A DNA stretch of 64,000 nt, taken from contig DASYBM010000017.1 of the NCBI GenBank assembly GCA_036500765.1, forward strand, positions 230,180 through 294,179. The letters run 5' to 3'. A program made the position numbers and the translations under genes. The notes below the pieces were generated by a model. The model saw only the letters and a program-made list of their open reading frames with translations. It ran no database searches and was not told the origin of the DNA. Shown piece by piece: positions 17,127-26,254 of this stretch; within the stretch, counting starts at the first letter, position 1; each line of letters opens with the position of its first letter. The stretch comes from Candidatus Sulfotelmatobacter sp. (GTDB lineage Bacteria > Acidobacteriota > Terriglobia > Terriglobales > Acidobacteriaceae).

Positions 17127-19121
17127 ATGACAAATCCATTGTTCCGTTCTTCATCTTTTCTTCCGAGAGGAGCGGCAGCAGCGTTGGCGGTTGTATGCAT
17201 TGCACTCACCTCAACTCTGGTTGCGCAGAAATCTGCTGGCCCCCAGCCGGCGCCGATGACTCCGCCTATCGTTGCGCCGGCGGACACGCCCTATCCCGGA
17301 ACTATTTCACTTTCCGTCGATGTCACCAACATTCGGGATCGCGTGCTACAGGTGCGCGAGACGATCCCGGTCAAAGGCCGCGAAATTACGCTGCTCTATC
17401 CGGAGTGGCTTCCGGGGACGCATTCGCCGTCGAACCCAGTGGCGGCACTTGCCGGTCTGGTCATCACCGCGAATGGGAAACGCATTCCGTGGGAGCGCGA
17501 CCGCGTCAACATGTATGCGTTTCACATCGACGTCCCGCAGGATGTGAGCTCGCTCGACGTGAACTTTCAGTACGTCGGGCCGATTGATCCGAAGCGGGGA
17601 CGGATCTCGTCGACGTTCGCCGACGTCACCTGGAACAGCGTGCTGCTCTATCCGGCGGGATATTTCTCGCGCGGCATCAAGTTCGAAACTACGATTCACT
17701 TACCGGAGGGATGGAAGTTCGCCAGCGCGCTGGAGGTAAAATCGCAGAACGGCGATACCGTTCAGTTCAAAGAGACTACGCTGAACACGCTGATCGACGC
17801 TCCACTTTATGCGGGCGCGAATTTCAAGCGCGTGGACCTTTCTACCGGGCCGGATAATCCGGTGTACCTCGATGTGTTCGCCGACAAACCGGCAGACCTC
17901 GAGATCACGCCCGAAGAGCTGCAATATCACAAGAATCTGGTGAGCGAGGCGCAAAAGCTTTTTCAGTCGCGGCACTATGACCACTACGATTTTCTGTTTT
18001 CGGTGAGCGACATTGTCAGCGGCAAAGGGCTGGAGCATCATCAATCGAGCGAGGACGGCTCTCGCGCCAACTACTTTAGGAACTGGGATGCAGGAGTGGG
18101 AGGGCGCGCTCTGCTGCCGCACGAATACACGCATTCGTGGAACGGCAAATTTCGGCGTCCGGCGGATTTGTGGACTCCGAATTTTAATGTTCCCATGCGC
18201 AACGACCTGCTCTGGGTGTATGAAGGCTTGACCGACTATTACGGCAACGTGCTCACCGCGCGCTCGGGCATGCGCACGCCGGAGCAGGCTCGGGATGTGT
18301 TTGCGCAAATCGCCGCGGCTTTCGAAATGAGCCCCGGACGCACATGGCGCTCGCTGGACGACACCACGAATCAGCCGATTATTTCGTCGCACGGCGCGCA
18401 GCCGGAGGTGTGGCAGAACTGGCAGCGCGGGTACGATTACTATCCTGAGTCGGATTTGGTGTGGCTGGACGCCGATACGAAAATACGCGAGTTGAGCGGC
18501 GGCAAGAAATCGCTGGACGATTTCGCGAGACTCTTTTTCGGGATGGACAACGGCAGTTATATCACCGTCGGTTACACGCTGGAAGATGTTGTGAAGGCGA
18601 TGAACACGGTGCAGCCTTTCGACTGGGCGGGATTTTTTCGCGCGCGCGTATACGACGTGAGCCCGAGCGTGCCGGAGAATGGTTTCAGCCAGGGCGGTTA
18701 TCGACTGATGTACAACGACGTCGAGCCGGAGTGGATTAAGAAAGCGGCTGATCCGACGCGCCCGACGAGTTTCGCAATGTCGCTGGGCATCACGGTCAAG
18801 GCGGATGGCGCCGTGGAAAGCGTGTGGTGGGATAGCCCTGCGTTCAAAGCCGGCCTGACGGCGGACATGCAACTGCAAGCCGTCAACGATCAGAAATATA
18901 CGCCGGCAGGTTTGAAAGAAGCGATCATCGCCGCAAAGCAATCTGCCACGGGGCAATCTCCTGCACAGCAATCTAAGGAGCCGATCCGGCTGCTGGTGAA
19001 GTATGGCGACGAGTTTATGACGGTGTCGATCGACTATCACGGCGGAATGCGCTATCCGCACCTGGAGAGAGTCGAGGCGACTCCCGATCGGTTGGATGCG
19101 ATCCTCGCGCCGGCGCGATAG
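17127..19121 (+). CDS. Secreted M61-family metallopeptidase with PDZ domain
   Basis: 664 residues from ATG 17127, chosen for GAGG seven bases upstream; a TTG 12 bases earlier overlaps that site. Residues 1-34 are a signal peptide ending near LVAQK. An N-terminal beta domain (~50-200) precedes the zinc site HEYTH at ~331-335, with the second part NDLLWVYEGLTDYYG about 28 residues later, as in glycyl aminopeptidases. A PDZ domain lies near 545-640 (DSPAFKAGLTADMQLQAVN). M61 enzymes remove N-terminal Gly or Ala residues from peptides. Export points to periplasmic or outside action. It has no obvious operon partners. Confidence 0.9.
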   Translation: MTNPLFRSSSFLPRGAAAALAVVCIALTSTLVAQKSAGPQPAPMTPPIVAPADTPYPGTISLSVDVTNIRDRVLQVRETIPVKGREITLLYPEWLPGTHSPSNPVAALAGLVITANGKRIPWERDRVNMYAFHIDVPQDVSSLDVNFQYVGPIDPKRGRISSTFADVTWNSVLLYPAGYFSRGIKFETTIHLPEGWKFASALEVKSQNGDTVQFKETTLNTLIDAPLYAGANFKRVDLSTGPDNPVYLDVFADKPADLEITPEELQYHKNLVSEAQKLFQSRHYDHYDFLFSVSDIVSGKGLEHHQSSEDGSRANYFRNWDAGVGGRALLPHEYTHSWNGKFRRPADLWTPNFNVPMRNDLLWVYEGLTDYYGNVLTARSGMRTPEQARDVFAQIAAAFEMSPGRTWRSLDDTTNQPIISSHGAQPEVWQNWQRGYDYYPESDLVWLDADTKIRELSGGKKSLDDFARLFFGMDNGSYITVGYTLEDVVKAMNTVQPFDWAGFFRARVYDVSPSVPENGFSQGGYRLMYNDVEPEWIKKAADPTRPTSFAMSLGITVKADGAVESVWWDSPAFKAGLTADMQLQAVNDQKYTPAGLKEAIIAAKQSATGQSPAQQSKEPIRLLVKYGDEFMTVSIDYHGGMRYPHLERVEATPDRLDAILAPAR

Positions 19122-19360
19122 CCTGGCTCACTGGCCACCTGCTTCCCCTGAACGCCGCTCTGAACGCCGCTCTGAACTCTGCGGAACGATCCGCTGGCGT
19201 CGCCGCTGTTTATCGTTTGGTCGTGTCTGAAACTCCTCGCGTCTGAAATCTCTGCATGGCGTTAAATCATCGGCAAACTAATGAACCCTGCGCACATCGA
19301 AGAGCTGTTGGTCGGTTCAATAAAACGCGCATATCGGGATGACCATCGACTGCACTCACT

Positions 19361-20053
19361 ATGAAAATAAGACGATCGCTCGGCGTTAAATTTCGCCATC
19401 TGCAAGCCTGTGCTCAACAGTATGTCGTCCTGTCCGCAGCTGTCGTTGCGTTCACATTCGCAGTCGGAATTCCCCACGCAGCGGGTCAGGCGATTCAAGT
19501 GGTTGACCCCAAGCACGATCATCCTGCTCCGGGCACCAAGATGACGCGGTTTCAAAAGATCGACGAAGGCGTTTACAAAGGATCGGAGCCCAGGAATGAC
19601 GCGGACTACCGCTTTCTGCAATCGCAACACGTCAAGTACATCGTTGACCTGAAGTTCCTGCCGCTGATGAGTCGATTCGAAGTGCATAAAGCGCGGGAAT
19701 ACGGGATCGTTGTGATTCCGGTTACGATCAATGCGTCGATCTTCGCCCCCTCGGAGAAAAATGTTCGCAAGGTTTTGTGTCTGCTGTCGGACCGGCGCCT
19801 GCGTCCGGTCTATTTTCATTGCACCATCGGGCGCGACCGCACGGCGCTGATTGCCACGCTCTATGAAATTTATTTTCGCGGTCTTCCGCCCGAACAAGCG
19901 CACGCAGAAATGAAACATTTCGGATTCAACTTCGGCTGGACTCTCTCCGGCCTGACTCACTATCTGCAAAACCACGCCAGCTCGCCGTGGGACAACAGCC
20001 CGGACGCCTGCCAGCATTTCGCGTTGCCTGCGTCCGACAAGGAAACGAAGTAG
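19361..20053 (+). CDS. Secreted dual-specificity/tyrosine-phosphatase-like protein
   Basis: 230 residues. Residues ~18-44 look like a signal sequence or membrane anchor ending at GIPHAAGQA. The body has the phosphatase fold pattern: RFQKIDEGVYKGSEP near residue 63, VKYIVDLKFLP, and the signature HCTIGRDRT, which fits HCX5R(S/T) with Cys near 153. It probably dephosphorylates a protein or small phosphate ester outside the cytoplasm. The substrate is unknown. The RAYT unit begins less than 30 bases after the stop codon. Confidence 0.8.
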   Translation: MKIRRSLGVKFRHLQACAQQYVVLSAAVVAFTFAVGIPHAAGQAIQVVDPKHDHPAPGTKMTRFQKIDEGVYKGSEPRNDADYRFLQSQHVKYIVDLKFLPLMSRFEVHKAREYGIVVIPVTINASIFAPSEKNVRKVLCLLSDRRLRPVYFHCTIGRDRTALIATLYEIYFRGLPPEQAHAEMKHFGFNFGWTLSGLTHYLQNHASSPWDNSPDACQHFALPASDKETK

Positions 20054-20078
20054 GAAAGCTGTGTCCCGAAATGGAATA

Positions 20079-20118
20079 GGTGGCCCACTCAAGCCCCCTT
20101 TTGGCTTGAGTGGGGCAG
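20079..20118. repeat. REP palindrome, left flank of RAYT
   Basis: GGTGGCCCACTCAAGCCCCC and GGCTTGAGTGGGGCAG pair as a hairpin. It is the reverse complement of the element at 20665-20704 with few changes. Confidence 0.85.
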
Positions 20119-20141
20119 TCGCAGCCGCTTACCCTTTCCTG

Positions 20142-20766
20142 ATGCCATGGGGACTGAAGCGGCTTCCAAGACACCGGACAAAGCCACTTCGTAACGTTCT
20201 GCTGCTATCACCGACAGCCGTTGTTCGCAGCTCAAACCACTCGACAAGTTTTCGAATCAGCCCTGGAGCGCGTGCGGCGAAGCTTTCGCCTGCGTGTCTA
20301 CGGCTATGTCGTCATGCCAGAGCACGTCCATCTGCTCATAAGCGAGCCAGAGCGCGGAGTGCTCGCCGATGCTTTGAAGTCGCTGAAGCAAGGCGTATCC
20401 AGAAGATTGATTGGCGATGCCGAGCATTTCTGGCAGAAACGCTACTACGATTTCAACGTTCGCGATCACGCGCAGTTCGTGGAAAAGCTTCGCTATATCC
20501 ATCGCAATCCGGTCAAGGCCGGATTGTGCGAGCGCCCGGAGGACTGGGAATGGAGCAGCTTCCGTCACTACGCCACGGGCGACGAGGGATGCGTGGAGAT
20601 CGAATCGGAATGGACGGCAAGAAAACGGGAACGGCTCGAGGGGAAGCTGTCCCCAGCCATAGAACTGCCCCACTCAAGCCAAAGAGGGCTTGAATGGGCC
20701 ACCCAGGAATTGAGGAAACAAGAGACGGTGGCCCATACTAAACGTCGCGCCTTCTGCGACGTTTAG
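20142..20766 (+). pseudogene. REP-associated tyrosine transposase (RAYT), frameshifted
   Basis: The HUH motif MPEHVHLLI and the tyrosine helix YIHRNPVKAGL identify a Y1 transposase of the RAYT/IS200-like type. The main frame (from 20155) is blocked upstream by a TGA at 20155-20157. The normal family beginning (MPWGLKR) is read in another frame from ATG 20142, then the conserved FQDTGQSHFVTFCCYHRQPL appears in the main frame. A single-base insertion near 20162 explains this. A short product from TTG 20221 would still carry the catalytic motifs. Flanking inverted REP hairpins form the usual RAYT-REP unit. RAYTs nick and join REP sequences. Activity of this copy is doubtful. Confidence 0.85.
20665..20704. 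repeat. REP palindrome, right flank of RAYT
   Basis: CTGCCCCACTCAAGCCAAAG and GGGCTTGAATGGGCCACC form a hairpin; it is the inverted partner of 20079-20118. It overlaps the 3' end of the transposase frame. Confidence 0.85.
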
Positions 20767-20773
20767 TGTGGGG
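20727..20773. repeat. Third REP-like palindrome next to RAYT
   Basis: GGTGGCCCATACTAAACGTC, loop, GACGTTTAGTGTGGGG. It has the same outer bases as the flanking REPs but a different stem. Confidence 0.8.
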
Positions 20774-20980
20774 ATTTTGATAGTGTGGGATTTTTTGACG
20801 GACTCCGACGAATGAAGCATCCGGCGAACCCTCTGACCAGGAACCAAGTGAAAATCTTGTCAATAGGTAGAAACTACACGATCGGGGTTAAACTCAACGA
20901 ACGGCGGCAAATATAAAGTTAGAAAATTTTTCCGGTTTACCCCTCTCAACTTGCTATCCTGAATGTATAGAGAAAATTTC

Positions 20981-21014
20981 AAAGGCGCGGCCTCCAGGTC
21001 GCGCCTTTTCTTTT
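20981..21014 (+). terminator. Rho-independent terminator
   Basis: AAAGGCGCG pairs with CGCGCCTTT across a 10-base loop, followed by TCTTTT. It would end transcription coming from the RAYT side. Confidence 0.75.
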
Positions 21015-21048
21015 GCCCGGAATTCTGTTCGGGCCGTCACCCAAGGAT

Positions 21049-21094
21049 TGTCATCCCGAGCGGAGTCGTTTTACAGACGAAGCGAGGGATCTCG
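21049..21094. repeat. Dispersed palindromic repeat, family B copy 3
   Basis: TGTCATCCCGAGCGGAGTCG and CGAAGCGAGGGATCTC arms. Confidence 0.7.
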
Positions 21095-21164
21095 GACGGA
21101 ACGGACCTCGCGCGTAAGCCCGATGGCAGCGGATCGAGCAAGAGCACCAGACCAAAGGGGATCA

Positions 21165-21632
21165 ATGAAATACTGGGAACGATTCACCAGCTACAAACAG
21201 CGCGGCGAATGGGTCGAGCTGCAATTCATGGCACAAGCCGCCAAGCGCCTCTTCGACGTCAGCAAGCCCTGGGGAGACACTCGCGCCTACGACGTCGGCA
21301 TCGAACACGCCCAGAACTTTCTCCGCGTGCAGGTCAAGTCCACCACCTACCGCGTCGGCGCCGGATACCTCTGCCAATTCAAGCCCAACTACCTGAAAGA
21401 AACCGATTACTCCCTCAAGCAGATCGACCTCTTCGCCGCCTACGTGATCCCCATGGACGCCTGGTATCTCATCCCCGCCGTCCTGCTCCTCGGCAAACGC
21501 AGACTCACCATGGCCATGCTCTGCCCCATAGTCCCACCCGCCAAAAAAGCCTGCTACCGCTACGAATGCTACCGCGAAGCCTGGAACCTGCTGAAAAAAA
21601 GCAGAAGCGAATTGGCGAAGTACGAACGCTAG
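21165..21632 (+). CDS. PD-(D/E)XK-like endonuclease, group-I-intron type fold
   Basis: 155 residues from ATG 21165, supported by AGGGG five bases upstream; longer versions run into the family B repeat. The sequence GEWVELQFMAQAAKRLFDVS, then YDVGIEHAQNFLRVQVKSTT, has the order E, D, (Q)xK of the PD-(D/E)XK core. Proteins like this are frequent single genes in acidobacterial genomes and related to intron-encoded endonucleases. No methyltransferase partner lies nearby, so it is not an obvious restriction system. A role in DNA cleavage is inferred; the target is unknown. Confidence 0.75.
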   Translation: MKYWERFTSYKQRGEWVELQFMAQAAKRLFDVSKPWGDTRAYDVGIEHAQNFLRVQVKSTTYRVGAGYLCQFKPNYLKETDYSLKQIDLFAAYVIPMDAWYLIPAVLLLGKRRLTMAMLCPIVPPAKKACYRYECYREAWNLLKKSRSELAKYER

Positions 21633-21917
21633 CTGGCACGACGGCCGCGGACGGCCAAGTGGAAGAGCGCGCTTAAGCGCTGACTAAGCACTCTGAAAGG
21701 GCGCTGCTTTAAGCCGCGCCGTTCCGGGCTCCTTCAATTTCACCCTTAGGCGCTGAACGAGACCAAGAGCCTGGGCCACCCGGACTTCCGTCGATGCGAT
21801 CCCTAGGCTGCCGTAGTTCCTCGAAATGCGGACGTTCTCTCCTCCGCAACTGAGCTATAATCCAGTCGCTCTTACAGTGCATCTACATAGGTGCATAGGC
21901 GGTGATCTGCGGTCAAC

Positions 21918-22862
21918 ATGGCAAAACGTAGAATACCTCTGCTCAAGCTGAGGATCGACGGGCCGGGCGTTCGGCGCGGGGCTATCTCTGTCCCAGATCT
22001 GATTCGGATCTGCCAAGCAGCCCAGGATGCGGTCAATCGACAGGCGGAAGCCATGCGGGGGGGGCAATCGCTTCGACCCGGCCGCAAGTCGGCGGTCGTG
22101 TATCAGGAATGCACGCTGGAATTGACAGGGATCCAAAAGGGCAGCACTATCCTGCCATTTAGCCTGGCAAAGCCACAGCAGTCGCTCCCGCTTCCCGACC
22201 TGACCACGTTCGGGCGAGACGTTGTTTTGGAAGTCGCTCATGCGGTGAAGGAAATTGGGAGCGATGGCCGAAGACGCCGGAATCCCCACTTCGAGGCTGG
22301 ACTCCTTTACAGTTTGCGGGAGATGGGTGAAGTTCTGGATAAAGATGTAACGAGCATTGAATGGATCGTTCCGGGCAACGGTCATCGAGCTGTGAAAGCG
22401 GTTTTCGATAAAAGGGTGCGGGACAGAGTGATCGAGCGTATTCAGCTGCCTTCGACGCGACCTGAAGAGATTGAAGGTGTGTTGGAGATGGCGGACTTTA
22501 AGGAACAAGATCACAAGTGCAGAATCCATCCGCTTCTGGGCCAGCCCATCGTCTGCACATTCAAGCCCGAGCAGGAAGAAGATGTTTATGCCGCACTGCG
22601 AAAGCCAGTGAAAGTTTTCGGAACAGCGACAATCAATCCTAACAGTGGAAAAGTTGAGTCAATTGCCATCGAGAAGATCGGAGTCGTCGAGCAGTTGTTG
22701 ATCGGGGCAAGAGACTTCCACGCCGGACGTTCGATGGAACAGCTTGCAGAAGCACAGGGGGTGCAGCCGCTCGACAATCCAAAGGTCCTCGCCGGCGGAT
22801 GGCCTGACAATGAAGATTTGGACCAGTTTTTGGAGGACATCTATTCAAGTCGATTAAGCTAA
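21918..22862 (+). CDS. Large putative antitoxin-like partner of the PIN protein
   Basis: 314 residues, family not recognised. It starts with a mixed alpha/beta region (KLRIDGPGVRRGAISVPDLI), followed by a central region with ECTLELTGIQKGSTILPFSL, and ends with an acidic tail PDNEDLDQFLEDIYSSRLS. The tail resembles the C-terminal arms with which VapC-partner antitoxins wrap PIN toxins. The PIN gene follows after only nine bases, so the two are almost certainly co-translated. The length is three to four times that of usual VapB-type antitoxins, and no DNA-binding domain is obvious. Antitoxin function is inferred from position and tail only. Confidence 0.65.
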   Translation: MAKRRIPLLKLRIDGPGVRRGAISVPDLIRICQAAQDAVNRQAEAMRGGQSLRPGRKSAVVYQECTLELTGIQKGSTILPFSLAKPQQSLPLPDLTTFGRDVVLEVAHAVKEIGSDGRRRRNPHFEAGLLYSLREMGEVLDKDVTSIEWIVPGNGHRAVKAVFDKRVRDRVIERIQLPSTRPEEIEGVLEMADFKEQDHKCRIHPLLGQPIVCTFKPEQEEDVYAALRKPVKVFGTATINPNSGKVESIAIEKIGVVEQLLIGARDFHAGRSMEQLAEAQGVQPLDNPKVLAGGWPDNEDLDQFLEDIYSSRLS

Positions 22863-22871
22863 CCCCTCAAG

Positions 22872-23348
22872 ATGGATGCCGTTCTTTTAGATACCGACGT
22901 TTTCTCGTACTTGATGAAGTCAAACGACACTCGGGCGGAGGCCTATCGACCACACGTGAGGGGGAAAACTGTGGCGATCTCTTTCATCACGGTCGGTGAG
23001 CTTTATTACGGAGCAGAAAAGAAGAAATGGTCGGGCAAGACATTGCGGAACTTGCAGGAAAGAATGAAAGCCGTAGTTACCGTTCCCTATGATGCCGAAC
23101 TATGTCGTACCTTCGGAAGAGTCAAAGCGTCTCTGCCAAAGGGGCTAGTTGTGGCGACGAACGATCTCTGGATCGCTTCCAGTGCGATCCGGCACGGAAT
23201 TCCGCTCATTTCAAATAACCGGAAACATTTCGAGAAGATCCCGGCGCTGATTTTGATTAGCGAGACCCCTACGAAAACAACTCCCGTGCCTACAACAGGT
23301 AATCTATTCAAACCATTAGACAGCGGGACCCCGCCAGCAACAAAATGA
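22872..23348 (+). CDS. PIN-domain ribonuclease, VapC-like toxin
   Basis: 158 residues. It shows the PIN fold pattern: VLLDTDVFSYLM with Asp7 and Asp9, then ISFITVGELYYGA with the conserved Glu, and TNDLWIASSAIRHGIPLIS with the later acidic residue. PIN toxins cut tRNA or rRNA when freed from their antitoxin. The extra ~20 residues after ALILISETP are proline- and threonine-rich and probably unstructured. It lies nine bases after the 314-residue partner gene and ends 12 bases before the convergent gyrA stop. Confidence 0.85.
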   Translation: MDAVLLDTDVFSYLMKSNDTRAEAYRPHVRGKTVAISFITVGELYYGAEKKKWSGKTLRNLQERMKAVVTVPYDAELCRTFGRVKASLPKGLVVATNDLWIASSAIRHGIPLISNNRKHFEKIPALILISETPTKTTPVPTTGNLFKPLDSGTPPATK

Positions 23349-23359
23349 TTTTCCGTTTA

Positions 23360-26056
23360 TTACTGAATCAGCGTCCCCCCGCCGTTACCCCCGTTCGGCT
23401 CTGCATCCGGGGCCAGCACAACCGCCGCCGCTACCCGGTCCCCCGGCTCCATATTCAGCAGCCGCACGCCTTGGGCGTTGCGGCCGGATTCGCGGATTGT
23501 GGTTGAGTCCATGCGGATGATTTTGCCGTAGTGGCTGATCAGCATGACTTCGGCGGTTTCGTCGACTTGGGCGATGGCGACGACTTTGCCGACGCGCTCG
23601 GTGGTCTTGAGGTTGATCACGCCTTTGCCGCCGCGGTTGGTGAGGCGGTATTCGTCGGCGGGGGTGCGCTTGCCGAATCCGTTTTCGGTGACGGAGAGGA
23701 TCAGAGAACCTTTCGCGGTTACGTCGATCACTTCCGGCGCGCCGTCGCCTTCCACTTTCGCGGTCGCCAGCTCGATCGCGGCCGCAGCCGTGGGAGCCTC
23801 GGGGGCCACCGGAGCTGCACCGGGCTTGGTTGTCGTGGCCATGCCTACTACATAGTCTTTGTCTTCCAGGTCGATGCCCCAGACGCCGTAGGCGCCGCGG
23901 CCCATGGGGCGGACGTGGCTTTCGTCGAAGCGCACGGCCATGCCTTCATGGGATGCGAGGAAGATGATCTGGTTGCCGTTGGTGATGCGGGCGGCGACCA
24001 GTTCGTCCCCGTCTTCGATGCCGATGGCGTTGATGCCGTTGGAGCGCACGTGCATAAACTCGCGCAGCTCGGATTTTTTTACCAGACCTTTGCGCGTGGC
24101 GAAGAAAACATATTTGTTTTCCTCTTCGAGATTGCGCACGGCGAGCATGGTCTTGACGGTCTCGCCGGGTTGCAGTCCGATCAGGTTGCCGACGTGCTTG
24201 CCTTTGCCGGCGGCGCTGACGTCGGGAATTTCGTAGACCTTCAGCCAATACACGCGGCCCTTGTTGGTGAAGATGAGAATGTAGGCGTGCGTCGAAGCGA
24301 TGAAAAGATGCTCGACGAAATCTTCGTCGCGCGTCTTCATGCCGGTGCGGCCCGTGCCTCCGCGGCGCTGCATGCGGTAGGTGGAGATGGGCGTGCGCTT
24401 CATGTAGCCGGAATGGCTGACGGTGACGGCGACCTGCTCGTCGGCGATGAGATCTTCGAGCACGATCTCGGCGGCTTCGTCTTCGATCTGCGTGCGGCGG
24501 GCATCGCCGTATAACTTCTTAACCTCTTCGAGCTCTTTGATGATGACTTTGCGCAGCCGGGTCTCGGAGCCGAGGATGGATTCGTATTCGGCGATGTTGC
24601 CGCGAACATCTTTCAACTCGTTGGCGATTTCGTCGATGGAAAGTTTGGTCAGGCGATGCAATTGCAGTTCGAGGATGGCGTCGGCCTGGCGCGCGGTGAA
24701 CGGCTTTTCGGCGTCGAGCTTGGGCGCGCGGCCGGTGGTATTGATGTCGATCTTCTTGCCGCCGAAATAAAGAATTAAATTTTCGCGGGCGTCGGCGCGG
24801 TTGGCGCTGCCGCGAATGATGGTGATGACGTTGTCGAGATGATCGAGCGCCGTGAGATAGCCTTCGAGAATGTGCTCGCGGTCTTTGGCCTTTTGCAGCA
24901 GGTAGGCGGTGCGGCGGCGCACGACGTCAACGCGGTGCTCGATGAAATATTTGATGGTCGGGATAATCCCCATTTCGCGGGGCTGTCCGTTCACAACCGC
25001 CAGCAGGATCATGGAGAAGCCGTCCTGCATCTGCGTGTGCTTGAAGAGTTGGTTCAAAACAATTTGCGGTTCTGCTCCGCGCTTGAGTTCAATGACGATG
25101 CGCATGCCGTCGCGATCGCTCTCGTCGCGCACGTCGGAGATGTCTTCGATCTCTTTGTCGTTGACCAGGGCCGCGATGCGCTTGATCAGAACGGCCTTGT
25201 TCACCTGATAGGGAATTTCGGTGACAATGATGGCTTCGCGGTCCTTGCTGAAAGTTTCGATCTTCGCTTTAGCGCGCATCATGAAGCGGCCGCGGCCGGT
25301 GCGGTAGGCTTCGAAAATTCCTGAGCGTCCGTGGATGATTCCGGCGGTGGGGAAATCGGGGCCCTGCACGAATTTCAGAATCTCGGCGAGCTGTGCGTTG
25401 GGATTGTTCACCAGCGTGATCGTGGCGTCGACGATCTCGGTGAGATTGTGCGGCGGAATTTTCGTGGCCATGCCTACGGCGATACCGTCGGAGCCGTTGA
25501 TCAGAAGATTGGGAATGCGCGCGGGCAGAACGTCGGGCTCAACTTCGCTGCCGTCATAGTTGTCGTGAAAGTCGACCGTCTCTTTGTCGAGGTCTTCGAG
25601 CAGCGCGGTAGAGACTTGCGCAAGTTTGGCTTCAGTGTAACGATCGGCCGCTGGCGGATCGCCATCGACCGAACCAAAATTTCCCTGGCCAAAAATCAGC
25701 GGATAACGCATGCTCCAGGGCTGCGCCAGCCGGACGAGCGCGTCATAGACCGCGAGATTTCCATGCGGATGATACTTGCCCATGACTTCGCCGACGATAC
25801 GCGCGCACTTGCGCGTAGCCCGATTCGGCTGCAACCCCATCTGGGCCATGGTGAATAAAATTCTGCGGTGGACGGGTTTCAGGCCGTCGCGGACGTCGGG
25901 GAGGGCGCGGCCGATGATGACCGACATGGAGTAGTCGAGATACGACCGCTTCATCTCATCTTCAATGTTGACGGGTTGAATATTCGCCGCGCCGGGGCCG
26001 TCGCCGCCGTTGGGCGGAGGAGTCAAGGGGAGTTCGGGGTTTTGATCGTCTGCCAT
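23360..26056 (-). CDS. gyrA: DNA gyrase subunit A
   Basis: 898 residues. The N-terminal part has the quinolone-resistance region and the active Tyr in AADRYTE (about residue 138). The C-terminal beta-pinwheel carries the GyrA box QRRGGTG, which separates gyrase from topoisomerase IV. Gyrase introduces negative supercoils with GyrB, which is not in the window. An Ala/Pro/Thr-rich insertion (TTTKPGAAPVAPEAPTAAAA) lies between blades of the pinwheel. No Shine-Dalgarno is evident; instead an AGCTAGA-type heptamer run sits 5-44 bases before the start codon. Confidence 0.97.
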   Translation of the reverse strand: MADDQNPELPLTPPPNGGDGPGAANIQPVNIEDEMKRSYLDYSMSVIIGRALPDVRDGLKPVHRRILFTMAQMGLQPNRATRKCARIVGEVMGKYHPHGNLAVYDALVRLAQPWSMRYPLIFGQGNFGSVDGDPPAADRYTEAKLAQVSTALLEDLDKETVDFHDNYDGSEVEPDVLPARIPNLLINGSDGIAVGMATKIPPHNLTEIVDATITLVNNPNAQLAEILKFVQGPDFPTAGIIHGRSGIFEAYRTGRGRFMMRAKAKIETFSKDREAIIVTEIPYQVNKAVLIKRIAALVNDKEIEDISDVRDESDRDGMRIVIELKRGAEPQIVLNQLFKHTQMQDGFSMILLAVVNGQPREMGIIPTIKYFIEHRVDVVRRRTAYLLQKAKDREHILEGYLTALDHLDNVITIIRGSANRADARENLILYFGGKKIDINTTGRAPKLDAEKPFTARQADAILELQLHRLTKLSIDEIANELKDVRGNIAEYESILGSETRLRKVIIKELEEVKKLYGDARRTQIEDEAAEIVLEDLIADEQVAVTVSHSGYMKRTPISTYRMQRRGGTGRTGMKTRDEDFVEHLFIASTHAYILIFTNKGRVYWLKVYEIPDVSAAGKGKHVGNLIGLQPGETVKTMLAVRNLEEENKYVFFATRKGLVKKSELREFMHVRSNGINAIGIEDGDELVAARITNGNQIIFLASHEGMAVRFDESHVRPMGRGAYGVWGIDLEDKDYVVGMATTTKPGAAPVAPEAPTAAAAIELATAKVEGDGAPEVIDVTAKGSLILSVTENGFGKRTPADEYRLTNRGGKGVINLKTTERVGKVVAIAQVDETAEVMLISHYGKIIRMDSTTIRESGRNAQGVRLLNMEPGDRVAAAVVLAPDAEPNGGNGGGTLIQ

Positions 26057-26060
26057 GGGG

Positions 26061-26100
26061 GCTTCTAGCTTCTAGCTGCAAGCTTCTGGCTAACAGCTTT
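26061..26100. repeat. AGCTAGA heptamer run in the gyrA leader
   Basis: GCTTCTAGCTTCTAGCTGCA then AGCTTCTGGCTAACAGC: about five units next to the gyrA start codon. Confidence 0.7.
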
Positions 26101-26254
26101 GTATTTGAAAACGGACAGTCTTCGGACTTGTCTTGAATCTCGTAACTGCTTGTATTTATAGGGCGTTATGTGCACCGGGAGCCACATTGATTATACCACG
26201 ACTAATGGTGGGCCATAGCTTGGCTGGTGTGATACCCTTCATTCCCGTGGAAGC

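Larger units (their letters stand above)
20767..21164. other. Intergenic region with terminator and repeat
   Basis: 398 bases. It contains the end of a REP palindrome, a strong hairpin with a T-run at 20981-21014 and a family B repeat at 21049-21094. The AT-rich part at 20880-20980 shows no recognisable gene. Confidence 0.55.

Noticed and set aside
17700..19061. 453-codon minus-strand frame opposite the M61 peptidase
   Set aside because: Arg/His-rich shadow translation; the HEYTH motif supports the plus strand.
21660..21850. Short open minus-strand frame ending LKEPGTARLKAAPFQSA
   Set aside because: It looks protein-like but has no start codon and no recognisable family; too short to support.
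21800..21870. Stretch on the minus strand with TATAGCTCAGTTG, reminiscent of a tRNA D-arm
   Set aside because: No acceptor stem, anticodon arm or T-arm could be paired around it.
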